In this document: piece after piece, positions 11,471-21,200 of the stretch
Layout: each line of letters begins with the position of its first letter
Position numbering within the stretch: position 1 is the stretch's first letter
Assembly (NCBI GenBank): GCA_015680685.1
Contig: MNCI01003943.1
Coordinates: 208,346-272,345 of the forward strand
Direction of reading: 5' to 3'
Length of the DNA stretch: 64,000 nt
Origin: Gnetum montanum
Taxonomy: Eukaryota > Streptophyta > Gnetopsida > Gnetales > Gnetaceae
Notes under the pieces: generated by a model
Database searches by the model: none
Seen by the model: the letters and a program-made list of their open reading frames with translations, nothing else
Told to the model about the DNA's origin: nothing
Translations under genes and position numbers: made by a program

Positions 11471-11959
11471 TAATCATGCAAAGATCAACTGTTAGTAAGG
11501 TTATTTAAAGATGTTCAATTGTCTCATACCTTACTCATTACCTTTAATAAATGTTGAATTCTTTGCTTAGTGTGATTTCAAAGTTAGAAATTTTTCAAGG
11601 AAGTTTCCATAAAAGTTTTAATGTCAGGCCCACTTTGATCAAGTGACTCCAATAATAATTTAAATGGTTTGGATGAAGGAAGAAAATTAGTTTGGCATGA
11701 GTTTTTAACATTTCCTAATAGTACTTACCCGTATGATATCCTTCGGGTGATAGCAAAGTTTGAAAAAGTTATGTGCAAATTCTGCTTTACCCCTTCCCCA
11801 TGACTAAGTTAAACACTCCAGGTTTAAGTAGGTGTAATTAGAAAGGAAATTGGAATGTTAATGAGAGAGATATTGATGGTTGAATGTTAGACTCTCAAAG
11901 CGCTAAAATCGTGAAAGAAAATTTGAACAACTCCCCCACGTATACTGTTGAAAATGATT
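11471..11959 (-). other. Leader between internal promoter-like module and extra ORF
   Basis: No coding signal. If the TATA box at 11991-11998 is active, this would be the transcribed leader, possibly with an intron ending at the TGATTACAG before 11470. Confidence 0.35.
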
Positions 11960-12078
11960 TTTGAATGCGCGGGGGCCCCATATATATAGGTTTTATAGAC
12001 GCGATATCGCATAGTGATAACGCGTACCTGATATTGCATTGAACCCAATACTAAGTACCCAATATCCCGTCCTATCAA
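11960..12078 (-). promoter_or_regulatory. Internal promoter-like module resembling LTR U3
   Basis: On the minus strand: GGGATATTGGG, CAATATCAGG, GCGATATCGC (12001-12010), then CTATAAAA (11991-11998), then TATATATGGGGCCCC (11966-11982). A cluster of GATATC-like palindromes next to a TATA box is the same layout as in U3 of every LTR of this family here (for example 1102-1195 and 8369-8462). It lies about 0.5 kb upstream of the extra ORF. Promoter activity is inferred from architecture only. Confidence 0.55.
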
Positions 12079-12089
12079 AAATAGGGTAC

Positions 12090-13454
12090 TTAGTGAAATT
12101 GATAATTTTTTGACTTTTTACAACCAAAAATGAAGGATTTGAGGTAGATTGGCAAGGTCTGGGATAATGTCAAGTGGAAATTAAGCCACCAAAAGTGTAA
12201 TGAAGTGGAGTTATACAGTGAAGTTCTTTGAATAGGGTGAGGAAAAAGGACATGTAGTGGTTCTAAGGAACATTTGGTTGAAATAGTGACAGAGGAAAGA
12301 ATAGATTTGACAATGTAATATTCAGAGGGTATAAAATGATGTGGTGGTGTGTAACAAGTACAAATTACAAAAGTCATGCAAGTGGATCCTCCCCAAAGTA
12401 GGTTCCAACCTATCATGCCATTGCGTAACCACGCCGTAAAATGTCCGTAGGCACTAGAAGGGTTAAATGCAATCTGCACCTGTGCAACAAAACACACACA
12501 TGTTAAATACCACCACAGTGAGGTATGAATTCTATGCCTCACAACACACAAGTTAGAAGTACTTGGACGGTGAGGTGAGACGAATTGTAGAAGGGATTGC
12601 AAAGATCGAGATGTGAAGTAACTTACCCTGGGCACAATGAATCCAAAGTGTTGTGCATGATTAAAGTACCATTAGCCTGTCACTCTAAGATCAAAACCAA
12701 GTCCATACCTTTGATCAATGACATCGCATTATTTCATCTTGATAGACAACCATAAGAGCATCATGACAACAAGGTGTACGCTCACTTGGCATTTTGCATA
12801 AGGGGATAGTGGTTTGAATTTGTCTGTGGCATGTTTTTCTTGATCTTTTCTTTTTTGTTATTCTTCTTCTAGCCTCTTTTGCACTTTGTCTTTCCCAACA
12901 AGGATCTAGAGAAGCCACCAACCTTTAGGCATGGGTGCATGTCTTTCCAGTGAGACCCCCCAGAATAGCATTAAGTTCCTTGATCGAGTGTCTTTATCAC
13001 AACTCTTACTTCCATTTTTCGTTAGATCTACATGGATCTTAGTACAACCAAGCTACATGGTAGCACATATAGATGTCACCAAAGAGAATCCATAAGTCCC
13101 CTTAATGTCACACCATTGCCATTCCCTCTTAGTTTGTCACTCTTCGCTTTGGGCATAATGAGTACAATGTTACTTTAAGTTTTAATGATAACAAGAATAT
13201 CATCGTACCCAGAGTAGAACCTCTTATTAATAGAATGGGTGGGTGGATGTTGTGGGCTTACTGTCCAAATAATTAGTCACTTATGACTCAATAACATAGA
13301 ACAACACCTCAACTGATTGGTCACATGAGTGTTTTATTCATAGATGAAATTACCCTCAAAAAGATAGAATGACAAATTGAAAAATGAAGAATTAGAAAAC
13401 AAAAAACAAAAAATTGAAAAATAAAAATTATAAAAAGAAAAGGAAAAACATTTA
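12090..13454 (-). other. Spacer of element R without recognisable gene
   Basis: A 181-codon open frame (12090-12635) has no recognisable domain or biased composition and I do not call it a gene. The block around 13100 matches the spacer of element L near 2680. An AT-rich purine stretch lies at about 13375-13445. Confidence 0.4.
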
Positions 13455-14342
13455 CTAATTTTGCTTGTTAGAATGGGGGGTATCCCCCATGACTAAACCT
13501 TTGATCATGGTGAGAATTAATAAATGGAAAGTTTGGACCCATGCATGTTGGAAATATTGGAGGCCAGTTATATCCAAACCACTGGGTGTCTTTTGGTGTA
13601 GTGGTAGGAATGTACCCAAATTGGGGTTCACACACTTGATTAAAGTAGGCATAGTGGGGTAGATTATAAGATGTGGCCATGTGATAAGAAGCTGACCCAC
13701 TATGGCACCCCGTGACCATAAGGCAGTATGCAAGGATCGATATGTCTCCTTGCTTTGTTATATTCATTGGGTCACATGGTTGTTGGAGTGTTAATTGGTG
13801 GCCTAGATAGGGTAATAGGAGGTGTTGAGTTTGAAGAGGAAGATGCATCTTAGTGTTGGGTTTGTGTTGAGTTGGAAGATGTAGTGGTTTCAGAACTGTG
13901 CTATTTCTTTCTACGACCATGCCTAAAGAAAGGACACTTCCGACATTGTGGAGGATTCCCATTACTATTGACAATAGCAACACAAGTAATGTTCATTGGT
14001 TGGTGCAGCAATGCAAAACGTTTCGATGCAACTGGTGGTGATGTAGAAGGAGGTGAAGGATGAGAATATTGAAAGTAAAGAGGAGTGTAAGGGTTATGAG
14101 GTGGTGATCCTATAGGAGAGCATATGGGTTGATGATATTTGGGAGAATGATAATGATGAGGTGAAGCAGAGGATGTTGATCCAGCTGGAGAAATAGGGTG
14201 TTGAATATAATAAGCACTTGGTATTAGGGGATACAAAGGGTGAGGCCAGTTTGGTGATGATCTTCCCCACGACTGGGGGTTTTGCCATTGTGGTTGAGCA
14301 CAATACTTCTATATGAAATCTAGATGTAGCATTCTTCCCCAA
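13455..14342 (-). pseudogene. Region downstream of gag, Pro/His/Gln/Ser-rich, decayed
   Basis: Overlapping frames (14094-14342, 13901-14236 and 13468-13983) encode a low-complexity polypeptide rich in Pro, His, Ser, Tyr and Gln, with the pair CRKC. It is probably the C-terminal part of the gag polyprotein after frameshifts, since it directly follows the capsid-like domain on the same strand. I see no clear CCHC zinc knuckle and no protease DTGA/DSGA motif, so pol does not start here. Confidence 0.4.
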
Positions 14343-14776
14343 TGCTCATGTGGATGTGACAAGATTGGGCATTGGCCTTTAGGGTGATTGTACAGTCAAA
14401 CATTGCATTAATTCTTATGATTTGTAGTTGAGCCCCTATCCTTGTTGTCTTCAACCCTTCTTTCCGATTGTCGAATGGTGTTCTATCCTGTTTCTAAGTT
14501 TGGCATCCTCTGTTTGTTCTAGTTGTTAGAGTGATCTTGTGTGGTTTTCCCTCTAATAATGTTTGCATATTCTCTGCATTTTTCATGTACCCACTCTGTC
14601 ATCTTATTGATTTTTGCCTCAATTTCATCTAGTGATTTTAGTATTGGTAAGGATGGGAATGGTTCCATCTCCTCGAGGTGAGTTGATTTCTCCTCTTCAT
14701 GATTATGGACCTTCCTTACTTTAAGAGTTTGGTCCTATTGAGATCTTTCAACATTCTCCCATTGGGTTATTTCTCA

Positions 14777-15343
14777 TTATTCTTTTGCTACCCATTTAAT
14801 AAGCTCTTGGAATTGGTGGGTTTGTAGTTCATATACTTGACCCAGGGCATACATCCCCAAGGTCTCCCTCGTTTCATTATGGAGCCCATCCATGATGTGA
14901 CACATTAACCTTTCCTCGAAGAACCCATGGCATGGGAATTTGTTTAACAATGAGTAATATCTTTCTAAAGCCATGTCTAAGGATTCATGTTGCCCTTGTT
15001 TCCACTCTTGGATTTGTCTCCTCAAGGCTAACACTCTTGCACAGGTTTGATATCTTTCATTGAAGAGTTTCATCATTGTAGGCCATCGGTGAATTGAATT
15101 TGGTTTTAAAAACCTATACCACACTTTTGCTTGACCCACAAGTGTTATAGGAAAGAGCTTAAGTCTTTGCCATCCATTATCAATGTTGTTACACGCACAG
15201 GCATCATAGAAGGCTTGTAAATGATGTTGCGAAACTAAATCATAGCCTCCTAAGAACTTGGGAAAGCTGTTTAAATCAAGCCTAGGTAGACGACTTTCCT
15301 TACGATGCCTACGCGATATCTGAATGGCCTCTATTATATGCAT
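14777..15343 (-). pseudogene. Gag capsid domain (Retrotrans_gag type) of element R
   Basis: 188 codons open. Motifs fit the plant gypsy gag capsid domain: a LPRLDLNSFPKFLGGYD-like start, NGWQRLKLFPITLVGQAKVWY (aligned with the usual 'K..F...LxGxAxxWY'), FNERYQ, and LDMALERYYSLLNKFPCHGF, which is typical of Athila/Tat gags. It lies downstream of the N-terminal gag piece at 15560-15776. The intervening 190 bases are a misplaced inverted contig, so the original gag was probably continuous. The function would be assembly of the virus-like particle and packaging of element RNA. It is marked pseudogene because the continuation is decayed and the upstream join is uncertain. Confidence 0.8.
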
Positions 15344-15364
15344 TAGGCTCTTAGTGGCCAGCAG

Positions 15365-15556
15365 NGCGTAGGCATCGTAAGGAAAGTCGTCTACCTAGGC
15401 TTGATTTAAACAGCTTTCCCAAGTTCTTAGGAGGCTATGATTTAGTTTCGCAACATCATTTACAAGCCTTCTATGATGCCTGTGCGTGTAACAACATTGA
15501 TAATGGATGGCAAAGACTTAAGCTCTTTCCTATAACACTTGTGGGTCAAGCAAAAN
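15365..15556. other. Inverted 190-bp contig between two Ns (assembly artefact)
   Basis: 15366-15555 is an exact reverse complement of 15125-15314 and is bounded by single Ns at 15365 and 15556. A true inverted duplication in such decayed DNA would carry differences. Exact identity plus N borders points to an alternative contig placed in the wrong orientation. It breaks the gag frame. Confidence 0.9.
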
Positions 15557-15559
15557 GTC

Positions 15560-15776
15560 TTACGAGTCCTCTCATTCTATGGAATGTCCCCTCTGCACTA
15601 GAGGTGTCAAAGTTGGATGACAAGAGTTCTTGAGTGCCGTTGGGGTGTCTATGAACATATGAAACTCCTGCATAAGATTGAGTACTCCAAACTTCTTCTT
15701 CGTCATAAATTGCGTTGGTTCTCCAATGAATTGCCTCACTAGATGTTGCATTATCATTATCCTGTGAGAGAGACAT
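15560..15776 (-). pseudogene. N-terminal part of gag of element R
   Basis: Starts MSLSQDNDNATSSEA and runs about 70 codons to the misassembled N join. It begins about 115 bases downstream (minus strand) of the primer site, as expected for gag. A diverged counterpart starting MASHNDQLSP occurs at 48843-49003, next to the LTR at 49110-49955. Confidence 0.65.
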
Positions 15777-15892
15777 TGTCGTGAATTGTGTGTGACTTAA
15801 TTAAATTTAACTTCTTTGTCTGAAAGATATATCGTTAATACCCTATTACAACGATCTTGTATGATATAACAAATCTAGATAACTAGCACTAT

Positions 15893-15910
15893 TCCCCAAC
15901 AATTGTGTCA
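15893..15910 (-). promoter_or_regulatory. Primer-binding site of element R (tRNA-Asp type)
   Basis: The minus strand reads TGACACAATTGTTGGGGA, beginning one base after the LTR end. It matches the tRNA-Asp-complementary TGGCGCCGTTGCCGGGGA at 12 of 18 positions, and five of the six differences are G-to-A or C-to-T transitions. It fixes the orientation of the element. Confidence 0.7.
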
Positions 15911-15911
15911 A

Positions 15912-16745
15912 TGATGAGTGGCGAGGTACCCTTATGCTCAACCATACAAATATGAGTGTGTATGCATGATTCAGTCGAACTTTGCGGACAGACTAGTTGT
16001 GGTACCTAAACAGTTATACGTTGATCGCAGTTTGTTATCTTCCCACCTAAACTAGTATTTGCTTTGTCACGTATGGTTTAGTCCTTGGTGAGGTGTATGA
16101 TGTGGTTTCTACTACTATGCTACTCCTAAAGACAATGAGAAATAACTTAATTAAGCTAATAAGTAATAGGAAATAAGATCTAAGCTAGCCTAAGTGTGAT
16201 GAGCATTCATCCCTAATCATCCGTACACATCTTGGACTTCATGTACTACTTATGGGATCACCAAGTGCACATCACTCAAAGCACTACTTGATATGCTACT
16301 TAGTTACCATGTAGTTATACTTAAAAGTTTGTGATTAAGATGTACTCAGTCCATGTTAACAACAGAAATCGTAAATGACAATAAAAGAAATATTAGCTAA
16401 GAAAACAACAATAAATGATAAATAGTTAAAACAAATTAAAAGCTAAGTGAATGTTGCAATGATGAAATAATCTTGATCTTTATTGTCGATCATGTGCATG
16501 TCCAAGTATGTCACACTCGAACAAGGGTTCTGTATAATTACAAGCATCACACTGCGGCCATGCATTGGGGAAAAGAACTGAGAACTAATTGAAAATTGAC
16601 AAAAAGACTCCTAATGACTAATTGTTCTAATGCTTCCTAATGATTCCCATCTAGTGCACCTGTGTGCTATATTTATAAGCTAACATAGGAATCACGATAT
16701 CATGTATACGATATCGTATTCAGGCTGCGATACCACAATTCATCA
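15912..16745 (-). repeat. 5' LTR of element R
   Basis: Pairs with 7613-8487. The minus-strand start TGATGAATTGTGG is at 16745 and the end CACTCATCA at 15912. U3 has GATATC motifs at about 16693-16720 and the TATA box at about 16669-16677. It is slightly shorter than its partner because part of the GATATC cluster is missing. Confidence 0.85.
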
Positions 16746-17309
16746 ACAAACCTTGCAGCATTCTGGATAGCTTAAATGGTTTATTCATGCATTTAATGTT
16801 TTCAGTTATTTATTTAATGTTCCTCAGTAATTAAGCGAGATAAGCTAAATAACGATTAAGTGAACACATAAGTATGACTGCTTCAAGCATATGTATGATG
16901 TTTGGTAATCCCAGCAATGCTTAACGCTTGGTAACCCAGCAATGTTAAATGTGTTCAGGATGTGTATGAAAAGTGGGACCAGATACTTATGTTAGGACTA
17001 GTTAAACAATAGTTAGCCAATTAGATTAAAATAGACATTAAATTACTTTATTCTTTATCTTGTTTATTTCAAGTACCAAAACCATAAAATATAAAATGAT
17101 AAAAATCATGTGCCTCAATTACACCTAAACCATACCCTTAAGCTTCACAAGTGTAATTGAGAAGACAACAAATGACTATTAGGGCAAAGTTCACTTCTTA
17201 TAAGACTAGTGTGCTGGAAGACACAGAGTCCACAGAATTCAACTAGATCACGCGTGAATGCTTCGTGATTTGTATGGTTGAGTGTAGGCATACCTTTCAT
17301 TGCTCATCA
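16746..17309 (+). repeat. 3' LTR of element L, second part
   Basis: Continues the LTR broken at 7612. CCTTGCAGCATTC follows where related LTRs have ATTGTAGCATTC, and the rest matches the inverse of 371-880. It ends TTGCTCATCA at 17309. The first five bases (ACAAA) are the target duplication of element R. The two parts together make an LTR of about 900 bp. Confidence 0.8.
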
Positions 17310-18000
17310 GCATAGTTGTTTGTAACCTAGTAGTAATATCGTTTAGTTCAAACAATAATGATTAACTTGGTAATCTCGGTAATAGCTGTATGAGCCCATG
17401 ATGTGAATGGAAGATTAAAAATAGATGCTTATTGCCACTAGGCCATACTAGATTTATTTTTCATTGTCTTCTAGTTAATTAGAATCAACATTTCCCTTAC
17501 AATATTCTATTCTTACAACATCATCACATCTTATACCTTATAGTGAGTTCATATTATCCCATCCATGAATTATGATCTAGTCATACATGACTTGTACAAT
17601 TTAGTATTGAGAACTCTTTCCACTCATTAGTATTATTACTTATGATCCATGACATCATTTCCTAGAGCAAGATGTTACTTATACTATCATTTCTCGGTCA
17701 CCGCATTAAATTGAATTTGACAATAGAGCTTATCCTTTTATTTATTATTATCTTTCGTCACAAGCAACATTGAATTGAATTTGATAATATATTAGAATTA
17801 ACACAACTAATACATTTACTTACTTCAATTGTACGGCCAAGTACTTGACATAATGGATGACTCGATGCAGCATCAAGCATGAATAGTGACGACTTCAACC
17901 ATGCAAAGAAAACACAAAGGTTACAATTACAAAGGTTTTTTATGTTTTTTTTTTAAATAATAAATACCCTGTGCCACACTTTGTACCAAAATTTGCCTGC
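17310..18000 (+). other. Upstream region of the DWNN gene
   Basis: No ORF and no repeat recognised. AT-rich. It separates the LTR end from the gene's TATA box by about 690 bases, so most of the proximal promoter appears free of retroelement sequence. Confidence 0.4.
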
Positions 18001-18008
18001 TATAAAAA
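18001..18008 (+). promoter_or_regulatory. Putative TATA box of the DWNN gene
   Basis: TATAAAAA lies 252 bases upstream of the start codon, which would give a 5' leader of roughly 220 nt. A TTGAC core (W-box type) follows at 18010-18014. Position and sequence fit, but transcription start is not visible. Confidence 0.5.
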
Positions 18009-18252
18009 GTTGACTACACTTTCCCCATGAAGAAAACAGGCCAGGTGAAGACAGATCTTGGCTGTTCGATTACAGCAATACTATTCCAAGTATGAAAGAA
18101 TTGAACAAAGACGGGCAATCACGATCAGCGTTAAATTTAGGAGTGAAAGTTTCGGATTAGGCTAATTGTGCTACGGCGGTTCCATAAATCCAAGCGAGTG
18201 GCTACACAAATCTGGGCAAAACTAATTTGCATAAGGTTTCCGTTGCGGGAAT

Positions 18253-21200
18253 ATGGCGGTGCATTTTAAGTTTCGAAGCGCTGTAAATTTTGATAAAATT
18301 ATTTTTGACGGTGATTCAATATCTATTCGGGATTTGAAACTCAGAATTGCGGAGCACAAGAATCTAAGTCAATTTCGTGATTTCGATCTTGTCATCACCG
18401 ATGCGGTCACAGGAAAAGGTACTTTTTTATAGAAAGGGAAGTCTTCCTTTATTTTTCTTTTTACTGCTTTGCATTTAATAAATTGAATGAATTCTATCGC
18501 CCTAGGAAGAAAATGAACTTTTTAGGAAAGGTTAGGGTTTTGGAACTTTCAAAGAATTTTGTAAGGCAAATCCCTGTCATTGATACTAACGTGATTACTT
18601 TTTTTCTTCTTTTTTTTTTGTTTTGGGGATCGAGGGACTGCGTACCTTTGCACTGCATTAGTTTTGTTGTCAGATCACATTTGCTTTGAATCGGCGCTAT
18701 ATTTGATTATTTTAACGAAATTTACCATCCCGGCCCAATTGATTTTGTTTATGTCACATTCAGCTATATTTCTGGAAGCTGTTTGCATTCTGACAATACC
18801 TACAATGATGAGCATGTTGGGCATGTTACGTAGCAAGCATGCGTGTTAAAATTTTCTAATTTTTCAAGCTTTAGGTCTAGCTTATTGGTAAGGCATGTGA
18901 ATTGTGACTAGCATGTTATTTTGACATAATGAAATAGTGTCAAAGAAAAATGTTTAAAACTGAATTTTGTCTAATAAATCGATTTAGTGTTCACATGCAC
19001 ATCATAAATACTCCAATTTTAATTTCCCAAATTAAAATTCCATTTGAATTCTATTAGCAAAAATTAAAAGTGAGTATGATTATGGGTTGTTATATGGTTG
19101 TAGAATTGGAATAAAATTTCACCCAGACTTTTTGATTATTAGTTTTTATCTTTGATTCTGCCTTTTGAAATTAATGAGCTATCTCAATTTTGCAGCCAAA
19201 TTGATATTATTTGGTCAACGACATTTTTCATGTTATTTTATATGACTCTATTAAGGAAAGTTTATGTACTGCAGAATATGATAATCAAAATGCTACAGTG
19301 CCTAATGGTACAAGAGTTATTATAAAGAGAGTGCCAGCTGCGGTTCAAAATAGTGTTGAACAAAGGTAATTCTCATCATTGTTAACTCAAATTGAGATAT
19401 TTATTGACACACAGTAGGGCTTTAGTGACATTTTCTTTTTATAGAAGAAAGATACGTAACTGAACATGAAAGCTTTTCAGAAATGTAAAACGCACTATGA
19501 AAAGGAAAAAGAGAGAATCAATAGAATGAAACATTATTTTGTCTTAGAACTTTGTAATGTTTTATATTGGTAAGGTGATAAAATAAAGGTTTCATGATGT
19601 ATAATATATTGTTATCAAATATTGTTGGCTATAATATATTATACTATTATTTTTGCACTGTCAATGTTCAAGTTCATGATGTATGGTATATAACTATCTT
19701 AATTTGAAGCCTTTTAAATATTTGTTTCACATGCGTTTGGGTGGGGGGTGTAAGGTTGGGAACGAGGGGGTTTTTGGAAATGAGACAGAATTTCAGGTGT
19801 AGTGTGCATGAAAATAACAAACAAAGGATTCAAAACATATGCTAATGATGTGGTGGCTCATCTGATAAATTGTTGGACTGTGAAGCAGTAACTTCCAAGT
19901 TTGAGCTACAGTCTAGCCACCCTTACCCATATATACCTTTTAGAGCATGAGTACCATGTGGGATGATTGAAATAGGTTAGTGGATCTTATAATCGGTTTA
20001 TAATATCTTTGATTTTTGTATGTAGGTGAATGTTTATTCCTATTATTTTTATCAACAGTCGGTAGAGCATTACAAGGATAGAAGTAAGATTTTTATTTCA
20101 AAAGAGGTTGGTCATCACTAATTGTTAACTTACGTTAAAGCTTCCTCTATAAAAATGCTGACAATAGCCATCAAAAAACAAAGAGCATCAATTAGAATGA
20201 ATGCTTTTACACCCCTTACAGCCGTCGGAACATCTTATATAACCACTGAAACTTGTTTACCATTAATGGTCAATCCTTATAATAACAGATGGATGCAGTT
20301 TTCAGTTGGAAACAAAGCTTATGGATTAGTATTATATTATTTTACATTTAACTGCATATGTCATGTGCAAAGATAAACATATAGTTGCAAAGAAAGCAAG
20401 CAGCAATGGTTGGTGGCATGGCAAGCATGCATGAAAAGTGTAAAAGAGCCACCTGTAGTGTTCTCTGTTTTTCATTTAAGAATAAAATAAATAAATTTTT
20501 AAAAATTGCAACTTTCAGGGAATGTACATTAAGAGCATGCTTGTGTATTCTAGGTGTTTGAGTACTACCATGTGACATTGGTTTTTTGGACATGTTTTTG
20601 AATCTAGAGTGCTGCATTCCTAATGCGTTGGGATCATATTTCTGCTCCCTATTTACAGGCAGTGCAAAATTCTGAGCTGGAGTGTCACCACATAGCAATG
20701 ATTTGAATTTATTATGATGTAATTAAATACTTAACCTTGATTATTATGATAAAAATAAAACCTAGTGTAAAGTTTCCACATGCAAGACACATTGGTTTCT
20801 TGAGAGCAAATGAACATTTGAAAAAAATCTAAAATACTATTTTGATATCTTATATTTATCTTTTTTTAAGTCCAACCATTAGTTTTTAAAATAAGATGTG
20901 CCATTTGTCCAACACGCTGAAAATGTTTTAATGATATTGTAGACGTACAGAGATTGCATTACAGGACATATAGTAAAAGTTCACTACATCAAGCTATGTG
21001 GTATTTCAAGCGTTAAAAGTTGAGTGGCATTTAAGGTTAGGAAATGGAGATTAAATAGAAGACTCATCATATTTTTAATGAACAAGAAAATGTTGATGTT
21101 TGAGGCACTAAATATTCAGTGAGCTAAAGTTGCCATCATAAAATCCATGAATTAAACAGTTCAGATGCCAAAAGCATCAAGTACAATAGCAATATCATTT

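Larger units (their letters stand above)
7613..16745 (-). mobile_element. Element R: non-autonomous Athila-like LTR retrotransposon
   Basis: About 9.1 kb, bounded by LTRs of 875 and 834 bp that are collinear and begin/end TGATGA..TCATCA. Flanks are ATAAA (7608-7612) and ACAAA (16746-16750), a 5-bp target duplication with one transition. In minus-strand order it holds the 5' LTR, a tRNA-Asp-type primer site, gag, a spacer with a promoter-like module, the extra ORF, a polypurine tract and the 3' LTR. I find no protease, RT, RNase H or integrase, so mobilisation would have needed enzymes from a relative such as element L. Its insertion in L's 3' LTR shows it is younger than L. Two N joins inside gag mark an assembly error. 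Confidence 0.8.

Noticed and set aside
12090-12635. 181-codon open frame on the minus strand
   Set aside because: No recognised domain, odd composition, and it lies in the spacer of element R over the internal promoter-like module. A chance frame is more likely.
13455-13733. Overlapping open frames on both strands
   Set aside because: Only the minus-strand frames follow gag, and even those are low complexity. The plus-strand frame is a shadow.
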